Below are positions 35,437 through 49,662 of a stretch of 64,000 bases of DNA, in pieces. The notes beneath the pieces are model-generated. The model was not told where the DNA came from, did not search any database, and was given only the letters and a program-made list of their open reading frames with translations. A program made the position numbers and the translations under genes. The stretch comes from Gonocerus acuteangulatus. Its lineage: Eukaryota > Arthropoda > Insecta > Hemiptera > Coreidae. Position 1 is the stretch's first letter. Each line of letters opens with the position of its first letter. The DNA lies in contig OX328132.1 of assembly GCA_946811695.1 (NCBI GenBank), positions 52,723,859-52,787,858 on the forward strand. Reading direction: 5' to 3'.

Positions 35437-35690
35437 CATGGGCGTATATAAAAACAATTTCGGGGGGGGGGGCTGAGACCATTTCCAGGGTATGGAATAC
35501 TAAATATTTAGAGCTTGGAATAGTTTTAGGCAACTAAAACGCTATTACATGTAAAATAAAATATGTTTTATGAGCTAAGTGATCTTATTTAATTTATTTT
35601 TAAGGGTTTTACGAGAAGTTTTTATCATCAATTCAAAATTTCGGGAGGGGCTGCAGCCCCTTTAGCCCCCCCCCCTCATATACGCCCATG
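35437..35690. mobile_element. 254-bp hAT-type MITE
   Basis: Perfect 13-bp inverted ends CATGGGCGTATAT/ATATACGCCCATG and a perfect 8-bp duplication CTTCTGTA (35429-35436 and 35691-35698). G- and C-runs lie just inside each end. The 8-bp duplication fits the hAT superfamily. No coding capacity. Confidence 0.92.
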
Positions 35691-35990
35691 CTTCTGTATC
35701 CTCTAGAAAGGCTTTATTAGGCATATTTTGTATTGATTTATAGAGCTTTGCTTTAGAATGAGAGCCAGATTCTGTAATTTCCGCTTCTGTGTAAAAGTTA
35801 GCTACTGTCGGTGTCCCTGACGCCTTAATATCACTTTTATTCGAGATGTTCGAGAGGATTTTGACAATTTTCACGAGATATATAAAAAAAAAAAAAATAA
35901 GTTTATTTCTTTTCTAAGCTTATCAAATGGCACTAGGGACATGAACAGAACCGCGCTAAGATGCTGCAGTTCCTGCGAGTCGGACTTTTT

Positions 35991-36261
35991 GGTTACGTAG
36001 CTGGGACTCTCAGAAAAGTTATGTTATTTCATTACCTTTCACAAGGTACAACCACATCTTAGATAATTACATGATTGATTTGGTAGTAAGTGTCAACTGT
36101 CAATAAACTTACAGCCGCCTGAATGTGGCTGCTGTGAATTTGGTTTTAGACATTTTTCCACAAAGTACATGAGATCGTATGGAAAATTTAATGCAGAGTC
36201 TGAATGTCATCAGAATTAAACGTTGTTTACGTGAACGAAAAATAACGCAAAAATGGTCAAA
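35991..36261 (-). mobile_element. Mariner-like fragment, second copy
   Basis: 36115-36261 is the reverse counterpart of 31060-31215 (tgctgtgaatttggttttag, caaaaatggtcaaaaactag). No ends visible. Confidence 0.4.
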
Positions 36262-37541
<1,280 letters not shown>

Positions 37542-38689
37542 ACAATTGAAATTTTTTTAGCTGGAATATTAATGCTAAATTCATTTTTTTTATTTCATTG
37601 TACTTAGTATTCTATTGTTTATCATATTTAATTTTTTCAAGGTTCTAACTTTTCATTTAGTATTTTTTATTAATTTTTAAAAAAATAATCGTACAGTGGT
37701 CAAAGGTACAACATGTAGTTGTACCTTTGACCACGGGGTGTTGTACCTCTGACCACGTAAAAACAACACAGCAGTGCAGAAAAAAAATTGTATTGAGTAA
37801 CACTATAATAATTGTAAGTTTAATAAATACAGGACATGGATGTAAGCATAATAAAAAGCTATTATTGATATTATGTTATGCTTAATACGCTGAAAAATCC
37901 AGTCAAATCGATAAACGTTTTTACTGTCAAGCAGATCCTCTAGCAATAGTAGGGTATGGAAGTTAAGCCTCAATGTCTTCAACGTCAATATCATACCTTC
38001 AATATTTCACCTTCTCTCGTAAACTTGTCACTTAAAGTTTGTTTTTTCAGATATTGGATCTTAAACATTGGACATTTAATACCACAGATATCTGCGACTA
38101 AATGTGTAATAGTCTTTTTGCTTTTATTGTTAACAAGTATAAAATTTCCTTTTTCCAAATCATATTTTTGAAATTGTTGATGGTTATCGACTTAACTCAC
38201 GACATTTATCAGACAGATCAACGCCACTTTCTCCTGAAGAAAGGGTCTCGCCGTGTTTCCATATGAAATCTGCACTGGCGTCTTTCTTGACTTTGATGTC
38301 ATTATTTTATTTCTAGTTCCTAGAAATAATTTTTCGTCAATTATGAAACCTCTAACTGTACTCGTTTTGAGGGAATAAGGGTTGAAACCCCTTACTTCAA
38401 AGTCGTTTTTCTATGAAACTATACTAGATATTTAAACGAAACTGATGTGAATTGAAGCTATTGATTAGGTATACCTTGCGTCTTTTTTCATAATTTTCGC
38501 AACACTTAATAGATAAGAAAAAAAATTGTGAAGATTTGAAGGGCGGTTTTCCCTAACTACTCCTCAAAGCACACCTACCAAAAAAATCACGTAAAATCAG
38601 TAATTTCTCAACTATTATTCGTAAAAGTTTCATAGATGTGTGAAAGGTGCATCATATATAAAAATTACAAAAACCCTATATCCATAGCT

Positions 38690-39492
38690 AAACACTAACC
38701 AAAACCAGATGCATCGAAAATATCTCCAGTTACTCTTAGGATGTTTCTGTTATTTAAATATGAACCCTCACATTGCTCAGTGCATAATCTTTATTATACA
38801 GATCGAAAAACTATTGTCATATTTGCAAGCCAATAAAATAATAAATACTAAAAATCTTCATTTTCTAAAGAAGATAATTAATCTTAATCACTATTTTCCT
38901 CAATAGCTTTGGTACCACTTGAAACTTTGAATAAATGTGTTAATATTTCCGCGGGTTTAATTCTTTTTCATTAGTAACGACCAAGTGATAAGAAATAAAT
39001 TATCGAGGCTACCTATGAACAGCAACCTATGGTCCTATTTCCATTAGCGTATATGTACGATATATATATGTACATAAAAAGATAGATATATATATGTAAG
39101 ATATATATATATATCTTTTTATGTCCTAGTAATTGTATTTAAAAAAAAACATTTTTTTTTCACAAGAGAAACATACCATGTCTCTATTATATTCAAACAA
39201 GTACAATAAAAAGCAAAACGAAGGTATTGTGTCACTTGGTAAACTTTAAAGAACGAATAATATGTAGTGAATGAATATGTAACATTATGTAATCCAATTT
39301 ATAAATAATTGATCAACCAAGGGGTCTCCCGTGGTCTAATGGCTAGCGCCTTGGATTCATAAGCGGGATATGGTGGGTTCGATTCCCAACCTCCGGCAAG
39401 AATTTTATCATCCCACGGCTCGCTGGTAAAATTCCTCGCTGCACCCTGGATGTCGGCGCTAATGACCTAGATGTAGATGCGCCGTCAAAAAG

Positions 39493-39525
<33 letters not shown>

Positions 39526-39940
39526 TTTCGAGCGAAACAGTTATTCATTGTATTCAATGAAACATTCGATATTTCTTGCTATTGAAGTCCGATAACGAAC
39601 TTTAATCCTTAATATGTTGCCATTTTCTTAGTAGTACTCAACATGAATATCGTTTTTATTGCCGTCTAATAGAACAGAGAGGTAACATTTGTTCCAGTTT
39701 CATCTTATGTCACAAGTGATACCAAAACTATTGAGGAAAATAGTGATAAAGATTAATTATCTTTTGTAGAAAATGAAGATTTTTAGTATTTATTATTTTA
39801 GTGGCTTGCAATATGACAATAGTTTTTCGACCTGTATAATAAGGATTATGCACTGAGCTATGTGAGGGTTCATATTTAAATAACAGAAACATCCTAAGAG
39901 TAACTGGAGATATTTTCGATACATCTGGTTTTGGTTAAAT
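38690..39940. repeat. Inverted arms (~240 bp) inside family B
   Basis: 'aaaaccagatgcatcgaaaa ... caatagctttggtacc' (38698-38914) recurs reversed as 'ggtaccaa'-type text at 39718-39932 (gaggaaaatagtgataaaga, tcgatacatctggttttggt). The spacer holds (TA)n-containing sequence at 39050-39125 and a SINE. Confidence 0.75.
39321..39520 (+). mobile_element. SINE family 1
   Basis: ggggtctcccgtggtctaat through gatgcgccgtc and a long A-run (39488-39519). A and B boxes are intact. No convincing duplication found. Confidence 0.88.
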
Positions 39941-40135
39941 AAATAGACGTTAAAATTTAAATAAATAAATTTATTATTTTTTAAATTCTTTGAACAATTG
40001 AAGCAACCAATATTAATTTTAAAAAAATTGTAGCTAAAGAACATAAAAGTTGAATTATGTAAAAATCACTCAGGTGTGTTGTACCTTTGACCTGGTACAA
40101 CATCTAGTCGTGGTCAGAGGTACAACACCCTGGTA

Positions 40136-40429
40136 GTGCAAATTATAAAGCATGCTGAAAAGTTTAGGGTTAAGATAAATCAATTTCAGAAGCTACACCA
40201 TGTTTCTTATTGTAATAGCTACTTTGTCAAATGATTTCCATCTAAAAAGACTTAATACAAAAAATATTATGAGGCAAAACGTCAACTATAAATAACTTAC
40301 ATTTTTATGATAGAAATGGATAAGTATTTTTAGCAAAAATCCTCTTTGATTTGAATAATCGAAAGTAGGTTACACAAGCCCTCTGGTGAAGGAGCTAAAC
40401 ACTAATTACACTAAAAAAACTATAATATG
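40136..40429. other. Unassigned sequence after family B
   Basis: Nothing recognised. Confidence 0.3.
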
Positions 40430-40985
40430 TAAATTTTGGTTACGTTAAGAAAGTTTCTGAAAAAATATATTTTATTATCAGACATGAGCATTTTTGAGAT
40501 TTTCATATATATTCTTAAATGTCTTGATCATGGTTGGGTTATCGTGGTAAGTGGACAGTAACAATTCGAAAGCTTACTAAATTTTCTACAAAAGCGACTT
40601 TCTTGATGGGACGATCTCAGGCGGAGAAATACATATGTGCTTAAAACCTGGAAAGGGTTGGTTTCTTTGCTTTGAACGGTTCTTGATGTTTGATTTCCTC
40701 ATTGTTTTATTGCTTTTAGAAGTAATATTAATTTGTCAGTAAAACAAGATACGTAAAATAAGAAGGAATATTCGGTTGTTTGTTAAGAATATTTGGTTGT
40801 TCATCCCGATTGAATGTAGAAGGTGCCGCTCAGCGCCAAAAATCTAACTTTCCTTTAAGATTTCATTGAAGTAGGTATTTGCAAAATATTACCTACATTT
40901 ATTCCAGGCTTCCCAACAGACACTAGCGGTAGGAAAGTTATGAAAACGCGCTAAGAGGACGCAGTTCCTGCAAATTGTACTTTAT
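40430..40985 (+). mobile_element. Diverged family A copy
   Basis: Recognisable phrases are 'ttatcgtggtaagtggacag', 'cgaaagcttactaaatttt', 'ggcggagaaatac' and the end 'acgcgctaagaggacgcagt' followed by tcctgc. Clearly older than the other copies. Confidence 0.65.
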
Positions 40986-41159
40986 ATGAAATGTGACAAC
41001 TGTTTATTATTGGTTATGAACAATAAACAAAAGTTTGAACTTTTAGTGTGTTTATTACGAAATGTAGTACCTCGTACACACAACACAGCGGAAGAAAATT
41101 TATTAATAAAATAATAATTGTATCGACTGTTCATTACAAATATTAAAGGTCAAAACTGT

Positions 41160-41294
41160 TCAAGTTTATTTTGTATATTAAGAAATTAATCAGGAATGGT
41201 GGGTACTCTTCTTGCCTCCTGATGAATGTGCTCGGTAATGCAGCTCCTGCGTGACAGACTCATTCTATGGCACTGATTCTTGGCTATCGGCTCT
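41160..41294 (+). repeat. End fragment related to the 10508 foldback
   Basis: 'ggtaatgcagctcctgcgtg' then acagactca matches the foldback arm end (gcagctcctgcgtgacggac). Confidence 0.5.
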
Positions 41295-41310
41295 GGATTC
41301 GGTTATTATT

Positions 41311-41464
41311 TTTTTTTTTTACGGGGCACCGACATCCATGGTGCAGCCGGAAATCTTCTCAACGGGCCCTGAAATGAGAAAAATCCCTGCTGCCGGTGGG
41401 ACTCAAACCCACAATCTCCCACATTAGAATCCAAGGCATTAACCACTAGACCACCGGGAGACCC
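41311..41464 (-). mobile_element. SINE family 1, truncated tail
   Basis: Reversed SINE ending ccaccgggagaccc. Duplication GGATT(C/T)(G/A)GTTATTATT at 41295-41310 and 41465-41480 (14 of 16). The internal 'gacctag' tail part is deleted. Confidence 0.85.
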
Positions 41465-41732
41465 GGATTTAGTTATTATTCTCAGAAGGGAAACAGCGCA
41501 AGAAAAACCTTTGAAATGATCGTGGGAACTGCCACACATCTAAATCGACGTTATGTAAAAATGTCATCATTGGAAAATAGCATACTTAGGGAACATCACG
41601 CCCGATTCCTACCTAAGGAAGTGCGGTTTTTAATTCCCACAATTAAAATTATTCCGCTTGTTTTAGTGCGAGTTTGTTCAACTATGGGCTCTTTGTAAAA
41701 AAAAAAATCCCTACTCTGCCATGGATATTAAA

Positions 41733-42310
41733 GCTCTTATAGAATTTCTCAAATCTTAATTGTTTTACCTAGCTCAAGTTTTCGATCGAGTGTGGCACCA
41801 GGGCTTGCTATTTAAACTCAAGGAAACCCAACCTTCAACATATTACCGCATAATTAAATCTTACCTCTCTGAATGTTTTTTTTTTTTTTTTTTTTTTTTT
41901 CAGACATCCTTTGGTGCCTCGTTATCTCTAGTCCTCCCCTATCGTGCAGGTGTCTCACAAGGTGGAATTCTCAGTCCCTTATTGTCGTTGGCTTATACGG
42001 CTGACATCCCATCCCATCCCAAAACATCCATCCACATGATTGCTGATGACACCACTATCCTTACTGTCAACCAAAACCCAATTCTTGCTTCTAATTCCCT
42101 CCAAGAACACCTGTGTCTACTTCAACCTTGGCTAAATAAATAGTGAATCAGAGTAAATACAGAAAAATCTAGCCATGCAACATTCACACTTCGTAAGTCA
42201 ACCTGCCCACTAACAACCCTCCAAAACATTATATATCCGCGGAAATCGCAAGTAAGATACTTAGGATTGGTACTAGACAAACATTTAACTTGGATGTCGC
42301 ACATATAATA
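41733..42310 (+). pseudogene. Jockey-type reverse transcriptase fragment
   Basis: The frame reads QVFDRVWHQGLLFKLKE, then YRIIKSYLSE, a poly-T-coded run of F, SFGASLSLVLPYRAGVSQGG and ILSPLL, MIADDTTILTVNQNP, LQEHLCLLQPWLNK, stop at about 42141. It resumes in phase as VNTEKSSHATF..., YLGLVLDKHLTW. It spans RT blocks from finger to thumb. The catalytic (F/Y)ADD box is IADD, which would abolish function, and the T-run (41878-41900) replaced a few codons. No RNase H follows. Clearly dead. Confidence 0.85.
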
Positions 42311-43206
42311 TACAGAGAACTCTTCAACAAGAAATTCCAGAATCTTCTCTTCAAAAAACTGAGGGAAAACTTGTGCTAACTAAATCGGAGAAATGCAACC
42401 AGTTTGGTGTTGGAAAAGTACATCTTGGTGGAGACTTGTTGAACCCTTCATCTCAAGGTTGGAATTTGAAGCGTGGTAAAATACTACATGATGGCACTGG
42501 TTTTGTGTGTGAGTAAAGCACGGGATTGAAATGAGTTGATCTTCGGAAAGACATAGCTGACTACAGGGACAAAGAGGGATTATGACAAAGATCCTTTGTT
42601 CCATTCCAATCTCCCTTGGCCATCCAAATTCTTTGATAAACTCTCTATCCTCGTTACACAATCCACAAAATCCTCATATGAGACTGAAGCGGAGGTGGCC
42701 TAGAGACAATTTGCTTTAACATGCCATCTGCAGTGCACAAAATGTATTATATTTTCTTTTAAATTTTTAGAGTGGTTTTAATTTTGTTTTAAAATGTATT
42801 AGTCTAGTGGGTTTTGTAATTGTACATATTCCCACATCATGCCTCACAATAGTCATTGTAACAAATAATTGACTTAACTTGCTTTACTAACAAATCCATT
42901 TTAGTGTTAAATGCAATTAAAAACACTAAACTACTCATTTTACTGTTAAATGCAATTAAACAAAATAAAATTGTACAAGAAAATGGGAAAGTATTATTAT
43001 GTTATTTTTTAATGTATTACGCCACATACAACCACAAAATATAATTATATTTCTACTATAGCATTTCGCTTTATGACTTCCTACAGGTACAATATCTGTC
43101 ATCTCTCCTAGGATGCATCTTGTTTATGAAATGCAATAAAACCTACCTGAAGCCTGCCTAGTAGCTCGACCCGGGCAAATGTCTGACCCTACACAGAGTC
43201 TAAACA
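42311..43206. other. Unassigned sequence
   Basis: The 93-codon minus frame at 42380-42661 has several Cys/His residues but no known spacing. From 42720 on it is AT-rich with 'ttaaatgcaattaaa' twice (42908 and 42944). Confidence 0.35.
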
Positions 43207-44735
43207 TTCGCTTTCTGCAGGAACTGCGTCATTTTAAGACGTATCCATTCTCATCCATATTGTCATTTCGAAAGTTTAAAATAGAACTAATCTTTTTTTT
43301 TTTTATTATTATTTCATGAAAACTGTTAACACCCACAGGTTAGAAGCGGAAATCCCTCAATCTAAAGCATGACTCTCAAAGTCAATTCAAAATACAAACA
43401 CGCTTCTCAATTACTTGTTATGTTTTATTGAAACTAAGGCAAACCGAGAAAAAAAAAACAATTAAGAACAAAGGTAAACAGAGATAAAAAAAATCTCTTT
43501 CTCTTGGCAAGCTATATTTCTAACAATGAATTGTTTTTCTTATTTTACTTAATCTGTTTTATTGTCAAATACATTATCCAACTATAAGCAATTAAAAAAA
43601 AAACAAAACAAGGAATAAAAACAGGCAAAAAGAACCGTTCGAATAAACGAAATCAATTACTTCAAAGTTTCAGCACTTATTTATCCGATTGACATCTCTC
43701 ATTCAAAACTTTCTTTAGAACCTTTTTTGTAGACCATTTAGTAAGCTTTCGAATGGTAACCTTTCGCTTCACAAGATTGTCAACGGTTTTTGAGATACTA
43801 ACGAAAGTATAAAAGGTTACCAAAACTTTTCTTGTCTGTTAATAAAATATTTTATTCTAACCCTTCCTTTACTCCAAACGTAACCGAATTTTCAACATAT
43901 TAGTGCTGATAAAATTCACACATGCAGAAAATGTTTCAACTGAATCCCATAATTGTAAGTACCAAAATCAATGACAAAAAGAACAGTTCGAATAAGCGAA
44001 ATCAATTACTTTTTCTTAACCTGATTTATTATCAGATACATTATCCAACTATAAGCAATTAAAAAATAACAAGGAATAAAAACAGACAAAAAGAACAGTT
44101 CGAATAAGCGAAATCAATTACTTTACAGTTTTAAGCTCTTATTTCTCTGATTGACATCGTCTAATCAAAACTTTCATCAGAACCATTTTTGTAGATCATT
44201 TAGTGAGCTTTCTAATGGTCATCTTTTGTTTCACAAGATTCTCAACTTTTTTCGAGATATTAAGGAAAGTATACAAAGTTACCAAAACTTTTTATGTCTG
44301 TTAATAAAATATTTTATTCTAACCCTTCCTAAACTCCAAACGTAACTCAAATTTCAACATATTAGTTTTAATGAAAGTAGAACATGCAGAAAATGTTTCA
44401 ACTGAATCCCATGATTCTAAGTACCCAAACCAAAAACGGTATTCAAAAACTATTTTTCCAATTTTCTCGAAAACGGTTAAAGCTATCGCCTTGAAAATGG
44501 ATTCATTCGTTTTCCTAGCCCAAGAAGCCTATAAAACGAGTACTTACAAGCTTATGAACTAAAAAACGTAAGCGTTACGATTTTTTTGCGCGCGAATTTC
44601 GCCCCAAACGCCATCTTCCAGTGGGCGGATTCTGCTGGTTCACGAACTTGACCTTTTAAATTGGACGACGGATTTTTGTACCAAATTTCATCACAATCGG
44701 ACCATTAGGGAAGCCAGAAATGAGCGAACAGACAA

Positions 44736-44805
<70 letters not shown>

Positions 44806-44937
44806 TTGAACCACCGTTATTTTCGGTCTCTAGGGGTTCTGAAACGCGAAATTCTCTAGTCGGCACTTCCGGATTGTTTCATTGTATCAACCTTATAAGC
44901 GGGGTTCCTCCCTATGGGGGAGGGAGGAACCGCGCTA
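43207..44937 (-). mobile_element. Family A, copy 7
   Basis: End signature (tgcaggaactgcgtcatttt) at 43215, initiating hairpin at 44900-44935, and (TA)n at 44737-44802. Units at about 43790 and 44255; 43300-43485 is unrelated sequence inserted or diverged. Confidence 0.8.
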
Positions 44938-46592
44938 AAACAGCAATATTACTGGGAATATGTATAACATATTGTTGTAATTATCAATAAAAAATATTGT
45001 TGTCGAAAATAAAATAATTAAAGCTCTATGAATCCCTCATTAGATCAGTACTCACAAGTGGTGGTGAGTTTTAGTATTAGTCACTAGACGAGAGCTGAAA
45101 GTTGAAAATATTTGAAAGGAAGACTGCGAGAAAATTCACACGGTGTATAGCAGGTGGATGGTTTTTGGAAAATGAGAGCAACGCAGTTTCATTTAATTTC
45201 TAACGTGATTTATTCGTGGTTTATTCTTTGCCACTGAATGGGCTAAATGGATAGATGTTTTTTTTTTTATCTATTATGAAGCAAGATGGCAGACATCACT
45301 CATTAATCCATCAATATCATAAAACATGATCTTTCCTCTTTAAACGTTAAAAGCGTTTTTGTTAAAATAAAAAACTTACTTTTAAATTAAGCAGGCTATA
45401 AAGTTTGAAATCTCGAACCAAAAAAATTCGAATTTTGTTTCGCCAAACACAGATCAAGAACCAACTCATTTAATTCATTCTGAGTCATCGAGATAGGTTG
45501 CCACTGGTCAATGATAAAACTCTTGGGTCACAACTGGTTTTCAAAATTTTGAATGAGATTCTGTTGAGGAATTAGGATTATTGAGATATAAGTGGCCCAA
45601 GATTTAAGTCGCTATAGGTACAAGCAGTTTCTGGCTATGTACAACTGGCCTAAGTGCAGAAGACAAGTTTAGATGGACTTTTGACACTATGCTTCTTTGA
45701 AATGCCTTCTACACTAGTGATAATGAACTTACTTATGTTGTGAAGTACTTACATGATCAACAGGTTGACTCAACAACATAGGAACAGCAAGCAGTCTAAG
45801 TAGTTTTCAGCGATACATCCACTGCACTAAATATACATGCGAACTCGCACAGCAAAGAAAACGAGCACGACGCCAGTGGTCAAAAAGCGCTAATAACTTA
45901 ATAACTTTTGATGTTGTTGAGTTAGAATCCTGAAATTGTGCACACTTACCGGTATTAAAACCACAATAAAGGTCACTCATATGTGATCGAATTTAAATAT
46001 TTTTATTAAAGTTTTTACTTTAATACACACTGTTTTGTCAAATAAAAAGATTATATAACTTTAAAACTACTAATAAATAAAGCTTTTTCTAGACTAGCTT
46101 TTTGCGGTGGTGGACTGACCTAAAAATGAAATAGCTCACAGCTCACCGAGCACTCATTCGTGCAAACTGCAGCTCATTGGTTGAGTATTTTTTATTTAGA
46201 AGCTCAGCCCTTCGCCTTTTAGAGCTTTCTCCCAAATCAGCAAAATCTTTTTGGGGGCCCCGCCCCAGAACTGCACTTGGCTGGGCTCAGGTGATGGTGG
46301 AGCCCATTCGAAAAAATACTCATCGAGCCAGAACTGATTTTTTTCTAAACAAAAAAAAATACATTTATTCCTACTGGTGTCAGCCCACTTTTTTTTTTAA
46401 ATTTCAGCAGTTTAAGATTACTTTCGTTGGAATAACGAAATATGCTTATCGACTATCGGAAATTAATCTGGCAAATAATTGCATACTGAAAGCACTTTTT
46501 TTCGTTTGAATTCAACAATATTTCAACTAGGACACGATTTTTCACTCGGATCCTCTCAGACATCTATTCAGGTCGACGCTGACTTGAGTACT

Positions 46593-46643
<51 letters not shown>

Positions 46644-47010
46644 AGTCTTCGATTTGATTCCAATGTTTACATATAGATAGCGCGAGTCTTGTCTAGTCAT
46701 GTCTGTTAGTCATTTACCGACTCCGTTCACCTCTAGCATTGAAGTACGCAGGTTCACGCAGCTAATTTGTGTCTGTGGTCTTTCTATACATGCCCACGGA
46801 AAATTTAATCCCGAAATTAGAGAGACGCAAAAGTATAAGACAAAAGGAAATCTGATATGTGTATTTTTCCTACTTTTTCAGTATCCCCGTCCATGATGAC
46901 GATTCGAAAAATAATAAAAAAAAAGGGTTTTTTGCCCTTCGAACATCCTACTAACACGAAAAAACCATGCGTCAACCTTATCGGTCTCAACAAGTAATGT
47001 TGAAGGAACG
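44938..47010. other. Unassigned ~2 kb
   Basis: No gene supported. There is an A-run of about 48 at 46595-46642, possibly a retroposon tail. 46230-46330 is GC-rich (gggggccccgccccagaact) but not identified. Short frames lack motifs. Confidence 0.35.
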
Positions 47011-47193
47011 ATTTTGGTACCTGAGGATTTGGGAAATTTTCATCGTTTCTAGTACCTACTTTTCTTTCAAGTAATGATTAAACACCGTCCTGTAATTAAC
47101 GGTGGGGGCCTAAAACTCAAGAAATGGCATTCTCACGAGGTATTTACCACATATTTAAGGCCAAAGTGTTCGGAAATCCTCAGGTACCAAAAT
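47011..47193. mobile_element. 183-bp inverted-repeat element
   Basis: Perfect 20-bp inverted ends ATTTTGGTACCTGAGGATTT at 47011-47030 and 47174-47193. Size and ends fit a small MITE. No obvious duplication; superfamily unknown. Confidence 0.55.
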
Positions 47194-47492
47194 ATATATA
47201 TATGTATGTGTGTGTGTATGTTACTAAGGCTTGGAATTCAAGCTGAAATTGGCAATAAAAATTCATTCAACCCAGAGTTGGGCATTATTCAATATCATTT
47301 TTATTCAATGATCATTCAAATAAATGTTTATTGAATAATAATTTATTCATTGATTACGTTATTCATAAACTGAATAATTTTTTATTCTATGAATAACAGG
47401 GTTGGATCATTATTCAATCAATTTTTATTGAATAAGAATTCATTCATTTATTCAGTTATTCATTGACTGATTTTTCTTTTTAATTTTTTATA

Positions 47493-47545
<53 letters not shown>

Positions 47546-47546
47546 A

Positions 47547-47610
<64 letters not shown>

Positions 47611-47639
47611 TACATATATGTATGTAAATCACGTGTCTG

Positions 47640-47990
47640 TTTGTTCTTTACACAAAACCAGACCGTTTGACCGATTTTGGCCAAACTCGGCACACAGGTA
47701 GGTCTTGATCCACGAAGTGTCGTGGGCTATTTCAAAAATGTCTACCAGCTGTCTGTCTGTATGTTTGCTCCTTATTAAAATCCACACCCTTCGTCCAATT
47801 TTGACCAAACTCGGTAAACAGGGAGATCTTGATAGGGGAATTGTCATAGGCTAAGTCAAAAACGTCTACCAGCTGTCTGTATCTATGTTTATTCCTTGTA
47901 CAATTCCACATCGTTTGACCGTTTTTGACTAAACTTGGGACACAGGTAGGTATTGATCTGGGGAATGTCTTAGGCTACGTCAAAATGGTG
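47640..47990 (-). repeat. Left array of ~124-bp units (three)
   Basis: Phrases gtttgaccgattttggcc (47665), cttcgtccaattttgacc (47791) and gtttgaccgtttttgact (47907). They are the reverse complement of the right array. Confidence 0.8.
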
Positions 47991-48525
47991 TACGTAAAAC
48001 GAAAGTGTAAGTATGTGTGTACTACTGCAGACATCTGGTCTGCAATGTGCAGACGTTTTTTTTTTGGCGTGACTGCTCGCTGGATAGACAACAATTTTAA
48101 AAGGCAGTCAGCAGCCCTGGCTTGCCGCCCATTTCGAAATTCCCATTCATTTGATAGAATATCATTTATGTTGAGTGATATCCATGCGGAATTGAAATTT
48201 TTGGATTTTTTAAATAAAAAGTTTTATAAGAGGTAAATGCACTAATGGAGGTGACACCTACAGCTCGCCTACCTAAAGTTAATGATTTTTTTGATTTTGG
48301 AAATGTCGATACCGTAACAAGTGACGATTCTCTTACGAAAGCAGCTGTCCAAGGTTGCAATTTTTTGAAAATCAGGAAGAAGAGTATGTTAAATAATTTT
48401 AAATATCTGCGCCAGTTGAAAGAATGTTTTCATTCGCTAGCAAGACAAATATTCCCCAAGCACATAAGCTCAGTCATGAACATTTTGAAAAGTTAGCGAC
48501 CTTGAAAGCTTATTGGAATAATTAG
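47990..48525 (+). pseudogene. hAT transposase relic, internally deleted
   Basis: Part one reads YVCTTADIWSAM, FFFGVTARWIDN, RQSAALACRPF, HSFDRISFMLSDIHAEL: the 'T.D.WS...F.GVT.HW' core around a catalytic Asp of hAT transposases. Then come a stop (48236), LPKVNDFFDFGN in a new frame, and after another frameshift (48409-48525) APVERMFSFASKTNIPQAHK and LSHEHFEKLATLKAYWNN, stop: the C-terminal hATC dimerisation domain. The middle of the RNase H-like domain is missing. At least two frame breaks, so inactive. The match is to the family with C-terminal 'LSDEHFE.L..LK'. Confidence 0.85.
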
Positions 48526-48739
48526 TTCTCGTTTGATAGTAAAACGTAATTAGGCATAATATTTTTTTTTTTTAAATAATGGCTATTATAAGCCTACCAT
48601 TAACATTTAATTTTCATGGCAGCAACGTTACAAACCAAGTAAGTAATATTAAAACCTAATAACACAAATCTGTAACTGTTCGGGGTTACAGTTGCGAACC
48701 TGTGACCTCCGAACTGTGAGTCCTAGACAATTTTTATAT

Positions 48740-49578
48740 TGCCTGTAGCACCACCGGATCACGACCTACATGTGCGCCAAGTTTGGTCAAAATCGGTCTA
48801 ACGGTGTGGATATGAATAAGGAACAACCAGGCAGGATGGTACACGTTTTTGACCTAGCCTATGACACCCCCCGTATCAAAACCTACCTGTGTGTCAAGTT
48901 TGATCAAAACCGGTCAAACGGTGTGGATTTATATAAGGAGCAAACATTCAGACAGACAGCTGATAGACGTTTTTGACCTAACCTATGCCAATCCCCCTAT
49001 CAAGACCTACCTATGTTCCGAGTTTGGTCAAAATCGGTCAAAAGGTGTGGATTTATATAAGGAACAATCATACAGGCATACAACTGGTAGACGTTTTTGA
49101 CCGAGCCTATGACAATCCCCCTATCAAGAAATACCTGTGTTCCAAATTTGATCAAAATCGGTCAAACGGTGTGGATTTGTATAAATAACAAACATACATA
49201 CAGACACCTGGTAGATTTTTTTGACTTAGTTTATGATACTCCCCGTAACGAGACCTGCCAGTGTGCCAAGATTGGTCAAAATCGGTCAAACGGTGTGGAT
49301 TTGTATACGGAACAATCATACAGATAAACAGCTGGTGGACGTTTTTAGATTAGCCTACGACACTCCCTGGATAAGACCCTACCTGTGTGCCAAGTTTGGT
49401 CAAAATCAGTCAAACGGTGTGGATTTGTAGAAGGAATAAACATACACACAGACAGCTGGTAGACGATTTTGATTAAGCCTACGAGACTTCCCGTATGAAG
49501 ACCTACCAGTATTCCAAGTTTGGTCAAAATCGGTCAAACGGTGTGGATTTGTATAAGGAACAAACAGACAGACACGTG

Positions 49579-49590
<12 letters not shown>
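48740..49590 (+). repeat. Right array of ~124-bp units (seven)
   Basis: 'aaatcggtcaaacggtgtgg' and variants begin at about 48790, 48907, 49031, 49154, 49278, 49403 and 49528, spaced 117-125 bp. The frames across it (NRSNGVDLYKEQ repeated) are products of the array, not a protein. It is followed by (TA)n with a (GT)n core (49582-49660). Confidence 0.88.

Positions 49591-49662
<72 letters not shown>

Larger units (their letters stand above)
33085..35990 (+). mobile_element. Family A, copy 6 (expanded form)
   Basis: Starts within a (TA)n tract, lacking the hairpin; has units at about 33567 and 33917. It then holds 1.7 kb of extra sequence (34190-35900) including the HTH relic, text shared with copy 3, a short repeat (gttatatactaaatatt twice, about 35050 and 35127) and the MITE at 35437. 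It closes with 'aaccgcgctaagatg' and gcagttcctgcgagtcggac (35966-35985). Confidence 0.75.

Noticed and set aside
42380..42661. Cys/His-containing 93-codon minus frame as a zinc-finger gene
   Set aside because: Spacing fits no finger class, there is no start context and no homologous feel; probably chance.
48770..49430. Series of 65-79-codon frames with NRSNGVDLYKEQ repeats
   Set aside because: They shift frame with each 124-bp repeat unit and are products of the array, not a repeat protein.
47630..49600. CRISPR-like array
   Set aside because: Units of 124 bp repeat along their full length without unique spacers, in inverted arrays of an animal transposon.
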